Shown: positions 9,907-19,553, counted from the stretch's first letter. The stretch is 49,578 nucleotides of DNA from Myxococcales bacterium (GCA_009692465.1 SHZD01000015.1:1-49578); one strand, 5' to 3'. Notes: generated by a model from the sequence alone, not told the origin. Numbers and translations are program-made.

Positions 9907-11118
9907 CTACTTGATCGTCTCGCCCATGGTGAAGATCGGCATGTACATGGCCATCATCACGGTGCCGATGACGCCACCTAGGACCACCATGATAATCGGT
10001 TCCATCATTGCGGTCATGCCGTCGATGGCCTCATCGACTTCGGCGTCGTAAAAGTCGGCGATCTTACCCAACATCACGTCCATGGCGCCGGTGGCTTCAC
10101 CCACTGCGATCATTTGCACCACCATCACCGGAAACACATGGGTCTCCATCAACGGCGCAGTGACATTGCGACCTTCCAAAATCTTGGCCCGCGTGTAGTC
10201 AATGGCGCGCTCGACCACCAGATTGCCGGACGTTTTGCCCACGATTTGCAACGCTTCAATGATCGGCACACCGGCGGACACCAATGTGCCCAACGTACGG
10301 GTAAATTTGGCCACCGACGACTTGCGCACCACCTCGCCGACCACCGGACCGTGGTACAGCATCCAATCGCGAAAATACGGGCCTTGCCGCGTCTTCATCG
10401 CCACTTTGTACAGCGCGACCATCCCGACCATCCCGGCCATCAAAAACGGCGCCTTGGCGGTAAAACCATCGGAAATGCCGACGACGAACTCCGTAATGGC
10501 CGGCAGTTCGGCGCGGCCCATCGACCGAAAGGTCGCCGCAAAACTGGGCACCACTTTCCACAGCAGACCCGCCGTGATGCTCATGGCGACCACCAGAACC
10601 GTCACTGGGTACTTCATGGCGCCTTTGACTTTGGCCTTCATTGCCGCGGCTTTTTCGATGTACTCGGCCAGCCGGTTCATAATGGTGTCCAAAATGCCGC
10701 CCATCTCGCCGGCTTGGACCAAGTTGACGTACAATTCCTCGAAAACTCTTGGGTATTTCTTCAGGGCGTCCGAAAACGACGAGCCCGATTCCACGCTCGA
10801 CTTGACGCCCAAAATGGTCTTTTTCAGCGTCGGATTGGGCTCAGAGTTGCCAATCAAATCGAGCGCTTGCACCAGTGGTAGACCGGCATCGATCATCGTC
10901 GCCATCTGGCGGGTGAAAATGACCATGCTCTTGATCGGCACCGTGTCGGTAAAACCCGGGATGACGATCTCGAATTCCTTCTGCTTTTTCTTGATCTTGA
11001 GGATCGAGACGCCCATTTGGCGCAATTTCAGGGTCGCGGCGCCCTTGGTATCGCCATCGACCTCACCACGGCGAAAATCGCCTTCAATGGTGGTGCCTTC
11101 GTATTGCCATTGGGCCAT
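9907..11118 (-). CDS. pilC: Type IV pilus inner membrane platform protein PilC (T2SF)
   Basis: FTRQMATMIDAGLPLVQALDLI...; repeated T2SF halves; C-terminal IGTVMMAMYMPIFTMGETIK. Confidence 0.93.
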   Translation of the reverse strand: MAQWQYEGTTIEGDFRRGEVDGDTKGAATLKLRQMGVSILKIKKKQKEFEIVIPGFTDTVPIKSMVIFTRQMATMIDAGLPLVQALDLIGNSEPNPTLKKTILGVKSSVESGSSFSDALKKYPRVFEELYVNLVQAGEMGGILDTIMNRLAEYIEKAAAMKAKVKGAMKYPVTVLVVAMSITAGLLWKVVPSFAATFRSMGRAELPAITEFVVGISDGFTAKAPFLMAGMVGMVALYKVAMKTRQGPYFRDWMLYHGPVVGEVVRKSSVAKFTRTLGTLVSAGVPIIEALQIVGKTSGNLVVERAIDYTRAKILEGRNVTAPLMETHVFPVMVVQMIAVGEATGAMDVMLGKIADFYDAEVDEAIDGMTAMMEPIIMVVLGGVIGTVMMAMYMPIFTMGETIK

Positions 11119-11250
11119 TGCAATCCTCCGCTCGGTGGCCTAAGCCGCCCCACGATGCCAGTGTAACAGTGTAACAGGCTCAAGTCGTGCGCCGCCAAAA
11201 AACGCGACAGGTCTACGAAAACGCGCTGGCTTAAGGCGCTGAGCACCGGC

Positions 11251-11342
11251 CATCGAGTCCATTCCGGCCCGATCGAGTCCATTCCGGCCCGATCGAGTCC
11301 ATTCCGGCCCGATCGAGTCCATTCCGGCCCGATCAAGTCAAT
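11251..11342. repeat. 20-bp minisatellite (gatcgagtccattccggccc), 4 units plus partial
   Basis: Units at 11251, 11271, 11291, 11311 and a degenerate partial at 11331; located in the pilB-pilC gap. Confidence 0.95.
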
Positions 11343-11385
11343 CGGCGCCAAGTTTGGGGGCGAGCTGGAGTGCCCCGGCTGGTCC

Positions 11386-13131
11386 TTAGTCCGACCGAGT
11401 CACGCGCTGCACTTCTTCCATCGTCGTCGCGCCTTGCGCCAGTTTCTTCAGCGCCGACATGCGCAAAGTCTGAAGGCCATCTTGGACTGCCACTTTCTTG
11501 AGCTCACCGGCCGAGCTGCCCTGCAACACCGCGTCGCGCAAGCCATCCGAGATCGGCATGATCTCGTAAATGGCCACGCGGCCCTTGTACCCCGAGTCGC
11601 CGCAGGTCTTGCAACCCTTGCCTTTCATGAACTTGGCGCTGTCGTAGTCCGCTTCGCTCATTCCAGCTTCCATGCACAGCTCGCGCTCGATTTGCGTCGG
11701 TTCTTTGCACTCGCCACATACGCGGCGCACCAGGCGCTGGGCGGCAATCAGATTCAGCGCCGCCGTGACCATGAACGGTTCCACACCCATGTTCAGCAGC
11801 CGGTTGATGGTCGACGGCGCATCGTTGGTGTGCAGCGTCGACAGCACCATGTGGCCGGTGAGCGCGGCCTTGATCGCGATTTCAGCCGTTTCAAAGTCGC
11901 GGATCTCGCCGACCATGAGCACGTCCGGATCCTGCCGCAAGAACGAGCGCAACACCGCCGCAAAGTTCAGGCCGATGGCGTCGTTCATTTGCACCTGATT
12001 GATGCCTTCCAGATTGAACTCGACCGGATCCTCAGCCGTACTGACGTTTTCAGTGACTTTGTTGAGTTCCGTCAGCGCCGAATACAGCGTCGTGGTCTTG
12101 CCCGAACCCGTCGGCCCCGTCACCACAACCATGCCAAATGGTTGGTGAATGGCGTGTTTGAACTTGAGCAACTCGTCGGCATCAAACCCGAGCTTGGTCA
12201 TGTCGGTCTGCAGGTTCGCCTTGTCCAACAACCGCATGACGACTTTTTCGCCAAACAGACACGGCAGCACCGACACCCGAAAGTCGCATTCCTTGCCGTC
12301 GGCCAACTTGAGCTTAATTCGACCGTCTTGCGGCAAACGCCGTTCGGCGATATCGAGCTGGGACATAATCTTTATACGCGACACGATGGCGTTGCGCAGC
12401 TTGAGCGGCGGCCGCATGATTTCGTGCAACACGCCGTCCACCCGATAGCGGACCCGAAAACTGCGCTCGTACGACTCGATGTGAATGTCCGACGCCCGCC
12501 GCTTGATCGCATCGATCAGGATCAAGTTGACCAAGCGCACCACCGGCGCTTCTTCGGACGCTGAGCGCAACTCGTTGGCGTCGACGTCGCTTTCCTCGGT
12601 CATGACTTCGAGGGTTTGGTCAATTTCTTCAAAGATTTGGAGCTGATCGACCGTGCCGTAGAGCTTTTGACGGACCTTGGCGATGTCCTCCTCAGGCGCC
12701 ACCACCATTTCGACGTTCAAGCCGGTCTTGAACTTGAGATCGTCCAGCGCGTGGTAATTGCCCGGATCGGCAATGGCGATGACCAACGTCGAGCCGTGGA
12801 TCGCGATCGGCAACAACTGATGACGTTCACACAATTCGCGCGGCACCAGTTTGGTCACGTCGCCCGAAATGTCCACCGCGCTCAAGTCGATCGACGGCAC
12901 CTGAAACTGGCGCGACAAAAAGTCGACCAAGTGGGCCTTGTCGACGTAGCCCAGCGCTTGTAGCGCCGACCCGAGGTGGCGACCGGTCTTGGCGGCCTCG
13001 GCAGCGGCGTTTTTCAGCTGCTCGACCGACACCATTTTCTCGCGCAGCAGCATTTCGCCCATGCCCTTGACGACGGCGGGCAGGTTTTGCGAAGCCTGAC
13101 GGGCGGAACGGAGTTGCGGGTCTTCGGCCAT
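11386..13131 (-). CDS. pilB: Type IV pilus assembly ATPase PilB (GspE/PulE family)
   Basis: VTGPTGSGKTTTLYSAL Walker A, EDPVEF, MVGEIRDFETAEIA, tetracysteine CGEC...CKTC; ATG at 13131 (MAEDPQLRS). Confidence 0.93.
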   Translation of the reverse strand: MAEDPQLRSARQASQNLPAVVKGMGEMLLREKMVSVEQLKNAAAEAAKTGRHLGSALQALGYVDKAHLVDFLSRQFQVPSIDLSAVDISGDVTKLVPRELCERHQLLPIAIHGSTLVIAIADPGNYHALDDLKFKTGLNVEMVVAPEEDIAKVRQKLYGTVDQLQIFEEIDQTLEVMTEESDVDANELRSASEEAPVVRLVNLILIDAIKRRASDIHIESYERSFRVRYRVDGVLHEIMRPPLKLRNAIVSRIKIMSQLDIAERRLPQDGRIKLKLADGKECDFRVSVLPCLFGEKVVMRLLDKANLQTDMTKLGFDADELLKFKHAIHQPFGMVVVTGPTGSGKTTTLYSALTELNKVTENVSTAEDPVEFNLEGINQVQMNDAIGLNFAAVLRSFLRQDPDVLMVGEIRDFETAEIAIKAALTGHMVLSTLHTNDAPSTINRLLNMGVEPFMVTAALNLIAAQRLVRRVCGECKEPTQIERELCMEAGMSEADYDSAKFMKGKGCKTCGDSGYKGRVAIYEIMPISDGLRDAVLQGSSAGELKKVAVQDGLQTLRMSALKKLAQGATTMEEVQRVTRSD

Positions 13132-13298
13132 GGGGTGTCCTTGGGTTGCGATAAAGTCTTGAAGTTTCAGCTGGTTGGCGGGCTTGAGCCAGCGAAACCG
13201 CAACGACAGTCGGATGTGGGAAGACTGGGTGCCGCGCCGACTTCAGGCGGGCCGCAACCGTAACAGAAGCACAAAAAGAGTCCAGCCTGCCGCCATGC

Positions 13299-13503
13299 TG
13301 CGATCCCCCGCTTTGGGCGCATCTGTGTGTCGCTGCGGCGCTTTCCTTCTAGACAGTTCGCAGGACTGTCTCATTGGCCTACGCAAGTGCGCCTCAGTCG
13401 GCAAGCCCCTAGCTCCTTGTCGAGCGATAGCGAGCGACAGCGAGCGACAGGGCACTGGCATCCCAAATCGGGGGTCGCGGGGAATTGCGGTGGTGAATTT
13501 GGG
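13299..13503 (-). repeat. Structured repeat family 2, copy 1
   Basis: Reverse complement: CCCAAATTCACCACCGCAATTCCCCGCGACCCCCGATTTGGGATGC...GATGCGCCCAAAGCGGGGGATCGC. Confidence 0.8.
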
Positions 13504-13531
13504 TGTGACCAGGCCGTCGCCCAGCCGCAAC

Positions 13532-13567
13532 CTAGGAGCGTGTCGGAGTATTCCGACTCGCTCCTAG
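13532..13567. repeat. Near-perfect palindrome CTAGGAGCGTGTCGGA-gtat-TCCGACTCGCTCCTAG
   Basis: 36-bp hairpin; arms resemble those of the 13665-13749 element. Confidence 0.75.
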
Positions 13568-13587
13568 CGCCGTCTGGCTAGACGGCG
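13568..13587. terminator. Short hairpin CGCCGTC-tggcta-GACGGCG
   Basis: Perfect 7-bp stem in intergenic DNA; function not established. Confidence 0.3.
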
Positions 13588-13664
13588 GCAACTGTCCGAA
13601 ACTGCACGGATTCACTTCGGGCAGTTCTCGGGCAGTTCTCGGACAGTTGAGAATAGTTGACTGG

Positions 13665-13749
13665 CTAGGAGCCTGCCGGATCGTAATAGATTCATTGTGT
13701 ATAACCTGATAGACATTTAATAACCGATTGATTTCCGACAGGCTCCTAG
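13665..13749. repeat. 85-bp MITE-like element with terminal inverted repeats CTAGGAGCCTGCCGGA / TCCGACAGGCTCCTAG and AT-rich interior
   Basis: 16-bp arms with one mismatch flank an AT-rich centre (cattgtgtataacctgatagacatttaataaccg); ends 4 bp from the lectin-lipoprotein stop codon. Confidence 0.75.
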
Positions 13750-13753
13750 GCCG

Positions 13754-15790
13754 TTAGCGCACGAAAACCCACGCCAGCGCCGCGGTCTTGGCATCGCCCC
13801 AATCGGGGCCCCAGCAGGCCAAGTTGCCCACGGTTGGCACCTCAGTGGCGCCACAGATCGTGGCCGTGGCCCCGACGCCAATCCATGAATCGACGCTGCC
13901 GCAGTCCTTTTCGTTGTTGCCAAAGATGCCGATTCGCGCTTTGACGCCGTTGGCTGCGGCGGTGTTGAAACCCTGCAGCAGGCAATGCGCTTGCAGTGAG
14001 CCAGTGGGCAGCAGGCTCTCCCACACCAACACCGGCAATTGGGTCTTGGTTGTCGCGGCAGTGAGCAGCGCGCGCAAACTGGCGGCCTGAACCGCAAACT
14101 CGATAGCGCGAACCGTGCCGCTGACCACCATCGCCACCCGCACATTTTTGACGGCAATTGTGCTGTAGCCGCCTAATCGTGCGGTAGAATTGTCAGGGAA
14201 AACACTCGCGCCGGCCGTCGGGGTCGCCTCGGTCCACAGCGGACTGGCATAAGCGCCGTCGGCCTTACTGCCGTCGACCTTGAGCACCAACGTCCAGCCG
14301 TTTTCGCAATAGGCGGCAAACGGCGCGTTTGGACCCAGCGCGCCATCGGGGTCGAGCAAGTGGACGCCTTTGTCCGTGATCGCGGTGCAACTTGTGGCAA
14401 TTGTACTCAGATCGACTGGCTTGGTCCATTGACAATAGCCGCTGCCGCACACGCCAGTGCCGCCACAGGCGCCGCCCTCTTGGACCGCCGTATGCCCGCA
14501 GCCTAAATTGACCGCGCAACCGTCCAGCGTGCACGGGTTGGCGTCGTCGCAGCTGACGGTAGGGGTGGGCGCGGCTGCGAACTGGCAACTGCCGTTGGCG
14601 CATGTGTTTTGCGCCGTACACAGATTGCCGTCGTCGCACAGACTTTGCAGCGGGCGCACGCACACCGCGCAGCTGAGCTTGGCACCTTCGGGCAGGTCGT
14701 TCCAGCCGCCGTCGGGCACCATCTCGACCGCGTCCTCGTTGCCATAGTCGTTGGGCTCGCCGCCATTCCAGTTGCCAAAGGCGCTGCCTAGGCCGTTGGC
14801 CCACACGAATTTGCCCTCTTGCGCGCGATCGTTCAGGCCAATCCACGCCGACGCTTTGCCGCAGGCCGCGTCCGCCACCTTGCGACCCAGCGCGTTGTCG
14901 TCGGCGTTGCGCAAACCGGCCAATTCACCCCCCCATTTCTGGCAGTTCTTGCGGGCCTGAGCCCAGTTGCTGTCAGCTTTGAGCGCCCCAAAGCACCAAC
15001 CTTGGGCCTGCGCGCCATCGCAACTGGTAATCGGCGCTGGCAAGGGCAGAAATTCACAGCCGACCTTAGGGTCACAGCCGTCGTAGGTGCAGCTCTTGCC
15101 GTCGGTGCACGGCTTGCCTTTGCCCTGCACGCATTGGCCCAACAGGCAATACGAAGCTTCAACACAGTCGTTTGCGTCTGAGCACTTGGCCGTGCTGGCC
15201 GCAAATTGGCAGCCTTGGCCGACCACGCAACTGTCGGCGGTGCAGCCATTGCCATCGTCGCAGGTCGCCGGCTTGCCGTTTTGGCAGGCGCTGTTGCCAC
15301 AGGTGTCGCCCAGGGTGCACGGATTGCCATCTTCGCACCAGTGGTCCTGCGCACTGTGGCTGCAATCGCCAGCAAGGCTGCACCAGTCGGTTGTGCACAC
15401 GTTGGCGTCGTCGCAATTGACCGCCGTCGCCGGGCCGCAGATGGCGTCCTGGCAGGTCATGCCCCACGTGCACGGGTCACCGTCGTCGCAGTCGCTATCT
15501 TGCTCGCACGGACAGGTTTCGCCGCCTGGGCAGTCGCCGCGGCCCTTGATCGCAACTACCGGCCTGGCATCGGCGCTGGCGTCCACCGGCACCACCCATT
15601 CGTCGTCAGGGGCATCGGCCGCCACTTCCGCTGCGATATCGGGTGGTTGGCGCAGCGCGTCGGCAACTTCGGTCGGTGCATCGGTGCTGACGGCAGCGTC
15701 AGGCACCACCGCCGCGGTTGGGTCGGCACAACCACAAAGCGCGACCGCGATCAGCCCTGCAATTCGTGCCCACCCTGCTGTGCCGGCCAT
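13754..15790 (-). CDS. Cys-rich lipoprotein with C-type lectin domain and fibrinogen-like C-terminal region
   Basis: MAGTAGWARIAGLIAVALCGC lipobox; CDDGNxCT repeats; CTLD 'WIGLNDRAQEGKFVW..NWNGGEPNDYGNEDAVEM..GGWND'; 'GVHLLDPDGALGPNAPFAAYCENGWTLVLKVDG'. Confidence 0.85.
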   Translation of the reverse strand: MAGTAGWARIAGLIAVALCGCADPTAAVVPDAAVSTDAPTEVADALRQPPDIAAEVAADAPDDEWVVPVDASADARPVVAIKGRGDCPGGETCPCEQDSDCDDGDPCTWGMTCQDAICGPATAVNCDDANVCTTDWCSLAGDCSHSAQDHWCEDGNPCTLGDTCGNSACQNGKPATCDDGNGCTADSCVVGQGCQFAASTAKCSDANDCVEASYCLLGQCVQGKGKPCTDGKSCTYDGCDPKVGCEFLPLPAPITSCDGAQAQGWCFGALKADSNWAQARKNCQKWGGELAGLRNADDNALGRKVADAACGKASAWIGLNDRAQEGKFVWANGLGSAFGNWNGGEPNDYGNEDAVEMVPDGGWNDLPEGAKLSCAVCVRPLQSLCDDGNLCTAQNTCANGSCQFAAAPTPTVSCDDANPCTLDGCAVNLGCGHTAVQEGGACGGTGVCGSGYCQWTKPVDLSTIATSCTAITDKGVHLLDPDGALGPNAPFAAYCENGWTLVLKVDGSKADGAYASPLWTEATPTAGASVFPDNSTARLGGYSTIAVKNVRVAMVVSGTVRAIEFAVQAASLRALLTAATTKTQLPVLVWESLLPTGSLQAHCLLQGFNTAAANGVKARIGIFGNNEKDCGSVDSWIGVGATATICGATEVPTVGNLACWGPDWGDAKTAALAWVFVR

Positions 15791-15951
15791 CTGCCCTTCA
15801 GTTGCCCATCGCGGGCGCCGCATGGTCCCCATTTTCGCAGGCCTTTGCAATGCGCATTGTGCTGGAGGCACAGTCCTGTGGGCGCAAACTTGCCCGTCGG
15901 TAGCGCAATGGTACGCTGCGGTCGCCGTACTGTTGCGGCTTGGGGTTCAGT

Positions 15952-16611
15952 TTGAGAGTCACATTCGTGCGCCACGGCGCCAACTTGTGGACGGGCACCC
16001 CGCGCCTGCTGGCGCGCACCGACGTGCCGCTGTCGGAATTGGGGCACCAACAGGCCAAAGCGGTCGCCGAGCGCTTAGCCGACCGGCCGTTTGACGCCAT
16101 CTGGACCAGTCCTCTGCAACGCTGTAGCGCGACGGCGCAGGCCATTGCCGACCGCATTGGTCGGCAGCCGCTGGCCGATGCGCGCTTGATGGAATGCAAC
16201 CTAGGCAAGCTCGAAGGCCTGTCCTTTGCCGACCTACCGTCGGGGCCGGGGACTTTTCGCGATCGCTGGCAAAAGCGGCCCGGAACTACCCGTTTTGCCG
16301 GTGGCGAAACGATAGCCGAGTGTGCGGCTCGCGGCTGGAAGGTACTGGAAGAACTGTATGATCGCCACCCCGACGGCCACGTCATCGTGGTCTGCCACAT
16401 GTTTGCGATTGGCGGCATGCTGACGCGGGTGTTTGGACTCAAGCCGCACCATTTTCGCACATTTGCAATTGATGTCGCGAGCTTGACTACGGTCAATATG
16501 GCGAAAGGTGGTTTTCGGCTGTTGCAGCTCAACGACGTCAGCCATTTGGAGAGCCTGCCGCCGTCGCCGACCATGACGCCGTGGGCGTTGCCGGCCAAAC
16601 GCGTGGCGTAA
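15952..16611 (+). CDS. Histidine phosphatase superfamily (phosphoglycerate-mutase-like) protein
   Basis: FVRHGANLWTGTPRLLARTDVPLSELGHQQA; second catalytic His in HVIVVCHMFAIGGML. Start codon (TTG 15952 or 15940) uncertain. Confidence 0.8.
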   Translation: MRVTFVRHGANLWTGTPRLLARTDVPLSELGHQQAKAVAERLADRPFDAIWTSPLQRCSATAQAIADRIGRQPLADARLMECNLGKLEGLSFADLPSGPGTFRDRWQKRPGTTRFAGGETIAECAARGWKVLEELYDRHPDGHVIVVCHMFAIGGMLTRVFGLKPHHFRTFAIDVASLTTVNMAKGGFRLLQLNDVSHLESLPPSPTMTPWALPAKRVA

Positions 16612-16745
16612 GGGCCCGTGCAAAATCAAGTCGATTTTGCACCTCGGCCCATTGCCTGTTTGGTGGGTCGCTAACTCGCGGCTTTTCAAGCCGCCTGCCC
16701 GCTCCGTTCCTCTCACGGCTCGACCGAGCAATTCTGGCACAGGCG
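16612..16745 (+). repeat. Structured repeat family 1, variant copy F1
   Basis: GGGCCCGTGCAAAATCAAGTCGATTTTGCACCTCGGCCC hairpin, TTGGTGGGTCGCTAACTCGCGGCTTTTCAAGCCGC; begins right after the stop codon of the upstream gene. Right end approximate. Confidence 0.8.
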
Positions 16746-16838
16746 CTAATTGCGGCGACAAGTGGCCGGGCCATGCTTGTGCGTGCTACGTTCCGCGCCG
16801 TTTTGCAGCCCCACCTGAGCGGCTGCGCGCGCCGAAAC

Positions 16839-19553
16839 ATGACCGACACTTCGATTAACCTAGCAGAAATACTACCTAAAAACTACGATCACCGCGAAGT
16901 CGAGCCGCGCTGGGTGCAGGCGTGGGAGGCCAGCGGCCTGCACCACTACCGGCCCGACAGCGCCGCCGCCCGCGCCGGTCGCACCTTCGCCATCGACACC
17001 CCGCCGCCGTACGTCAGCGCTGCGCATTTGCACACTGGCCACGCCATGTCGTACTCGCAGGCCGAATTCGTGGTGCGTTTCAAGCGCATGCGCGGCTACG
17101 AGATCTTTTATCCGATGGGTTTCGACGACAACGGGCTGCCCACCGAACGCTACGTCGAACAGAAATACAAGATCAACAAGGGCAAGATTTCTCGTAAGGA
17201 ATTCATAGATTTATGCCTAAAGGAGACCCGCGACGGCGCCGCCGTCTACGAAACGCTGTGGCGCAGCTTGGGGTTGTCGATCGACTGGCGGATGACCTAC
17301 TCGACCATTGCGCCGCGGGCGGTGCGCCACGCCCAGCACAGCTTTTTGGACTTGGTGAACAAGGGTCGCTTGGAGCGCCGCGTCGACCCGATTTTGTGGT
17401 GCCCCCTGTGCAGTACCGCGTTGGCGCAGGCCGACGTCGAATCAGGCGACGAGCAAAATCGGCCGATGCACGCGGTGCGCTTTGACGTCGACCCCGCTGC
17501 GCTGGTGGTCGGCGGGCCGACGAGCGGCCTCATCGAAACCACTAGGCCGGAACTGGTGCCCGCTTGCGTGGCGCTGGCCTGTCATCCTGACGATAAAAGA
17601 TTCAAGACCTTAGCCCAAGTGCGTTTTCAGGTGCCGCTGACCGATCTGAGGTTTGCAAAATCGGAAATTGCCAGCGATGACGGCACTGTGGCCAGTACCG
17701 GCGACGTGACCCGTGGCGACTACCGCACCATACCACTGATTTTTGACGAGTCGGTCGATCCGGAGTTTGGCACCGGCCTGATGATGGTCTGCACTTTTGG
17801 CGACCCCGAGGACATCGCCAAGTGGCGCAAACACAAGCTTGACACCGTGCTGATTATTGACGCTCAAGGGCGGATGATTACACCACATTTGCCCGATTTG
17901 GACGGCAAACGCGTCTACGTCGCCGCCAAAAACTCCAGTGTCTACAACGAGGCGCGGGCCGCAGCCTTGCAACTGCTGCGCGATCACAACTACTTGGAGC
18001 ACATCAAGGACAACGTGTCGCGGGCGAGCCTGCACGAGCGCTGCAGTACCCCCGTTGAAATTCAGGTTGCGCCGCAGTGGTTCATTCGCCTACTCGATCT
18101 GAAGGACCAATTGCTGCAACGTGGCCGCGATTTGGTGTGGAATCCGCCTGCGATGCGCGAGCGCTACGAGCAGTGGGTGGTCAACCTGCGCTGGGATTGG
18201 AACATTTCGCGCCAGCGCTTCTACGGTGTGCCCTTTCCGCTGTGGTTTTGCACAGCGTGTGAGGCGCCCAACTTTGCCCAGCTTGATGAATTGCCCATCG
18301 ATCCACTGATGACTTCCTGCCCAAGGCCGTGCAGTGCTTGTGGCTGTGCCGACTTACGTCCTGAGCCGGACGTGATGGACACTTGGATGACGTCGAGCCT
18401 GACCCCGCTCATCAACGCCAACTGGGCGATGTGGCAGGACCAGCCGGACCCGTCGTTGCCCTTGGCGGAACAAGCGCGGTCGGCCATCTACCCTGCGGGC
18501 ATTCGCGTTCAAGCCCATGAAATTATTCGAACATGGCTGTTCTATACCGTGGCCAAATCCCATCTGCACACCCAGTCGCTGCCGTGGCAAACGGTCATGA
18601 TCTCGGGCTGGGGCCTTGATCGGCACGGCAAGAAGATGAGCAAGCGGCTGGGCAACTTCGTCGAGCCGGGCGAGGTGATCGCCAAGTATGGCGCGGATTC
18701 ATTGCGGTATTGGGCTGCCGGCGCGACCTTGGGTCAGGACCTGCGCTACTTGGAAGACGACGTCAAAGGTGGCAAGCGCTTGCTGACCAAGTTGTGGAAT
18801 TCTACCCGTTTTGCCCTGTTGTACCTGTCCAATTGGCAGCCGGGCCAAGTGGCGCAAACGCCGACTGCCGCCGATCGCTGGATTCGATCGCGCGCGGTGC
18901 AAACCGTGCAAGCGGCGACCGAGGCCTTTGAGGGCTGTGAATACAACCGTGCCGTCCGCGCCGCCGAAGGCTTTTTTTGGAACGATTGGTGCGATAACTA
19001 CTTGGAAATCGTCAAGGATCGCTTTCGCGAAGGCACCCCGTTCGCTGGTGGCGAAGTCGAGGCTGCCCGGCACACACTGCTGCACGGTTCGTTTTTGCTG
19101 TTGCGGCTGTTTGCGCCGATTTTGCCATTTCTTACCGAGGAGTTGTACCAGTTGGCGCTCAAGAACCTGCTCGGCCCCGACGCCCCGCAATCGGTGCACA
19201 GCGCCGCGTGGCCGCAGGACGAACACAGCGGGCAAGTGACAGTGTTTGCAGGAGAGTTTTCAGCCGAGGCGCTGACTCAGGGTGAATTGCTGCTGGCGCT
19301 AATCGCCGCCGTGCGCAGTTGTCGCACCGCTGCCAAAATCGGCGGCGGACGGCCGCTCAGCGGCTTGTATGTGTGTGCCGATGCTCAGCAATGGGCGCAG
19401 CTTGAGCCGTTGCTGCCCGATTTTGTTGCGGCCTCGCGGGCGACTGGTTGTGAACGTGGCATCGCTGCGGACCTGGCCAGCGCTGAGGTGGCCGGGACGA
19501 CGCTCGCGGTGGCGATTGTGCCGCTAGTCGACGTGGTCGCCCAAGGCGAATAG
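16839..19553 (+). CDS. valS: Valyl-tRNA synthetase, archaeal/type-2-like
   Basis: LPKNYDHREVEPRWVQAWEASG, IDTPPPYVSAAHLHTGHAMSYSQAEFVVRFKRMRGYEIFYPMGFDDNGLPTERYVE, KMSKRLGN; ATG at 16839. Confidence 0.92.
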   Translation: MTDTSINLAEILPKNYDHREVEPRWVQAWEASGLHHYRPDSAAARAGRTFAIDTPPPYVSAAHLHTGHAMSYSQAEFVVRFKRMRGYEIFYPMGFDDNGLPTERYVEQKYKINKGKISRKEFIDLCLKETRDGAAVYETLWRSLGLSIDWRMTYSTIAPRAVRHAQHSFLDLVNKGRLERRVDPILWCPLCSTALAQADVESGDEQNRPMHAVRFDVDPAALVVGGPTSGLIETTRPELVPACVALACHPDDKRFKTLAQVRFQVPLTDLRFAKSEIASDDGTVASTGDVTRGDYRTIPLIFDESVDPEFGTGLMMVCTFGDPEDIAKWRKHKLDTVLIIDAQGRMITPHLPDLDGKRVYVAAKNSSVYNEARAAALQLLRDHNYLEHIKDNVSRASLHERCSTPVEIQVAPQWFIRLLDLKDQLLQRGRDLVWNPPAMRERYEQWVVNLRWDWNISRQRFYGVPFPLWFCTACEAPNFAQLDELPIDPLMTSCPRPCSACGCADLRPEPDVMDTWMTSSLTPLINANWAMWQDQPDPSLPLAEQARSAIYPAGIRVQAHEIIRTWLFYTVAKSHLHTQSLPWQTVMISGWGLDRHGKKMSKRLGNFVEPGEVIAKYGADSLRYWAAGATLGQDLRYLEDDVKGGKRLLTKLWNSTRFALLYLSNWQPGQVAQTPTAADRWIRSRAVQTVQAATEAFEGCEYNRAVRAAEGFFWNDWCDNYLEIVKDRFREGTPFAGGEVEAARHTLLHGSFLLLRLFAPILPFLTEELYQLALKNLLGPDAPQSVHSAAWPQDEHSGQVTVFAGEFSAEALTQGELLLALIAAVRSCRTAAKIGGGRPLSGLYVCADAQQWAQLEPLLPDFVAASRATGCERGIAADLASAEVAGTTLAVAIVPLVDVVAQGE

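Noticed and set aside
11028-11351. ORFs reading the 20-bp repeat between pilB and pilC (IGPEWTRSGRNGLDRAGMDS)
   Set aside because: Not multiple-of-three units, low complexity and overlaps pilC start; likely non-coding.
16612-16838. T-box riboswitch in the valS leader
   Set aside because: No T-box consensus noticed; sequence matches the dispersed family 1 repeat found near unrelated genes.
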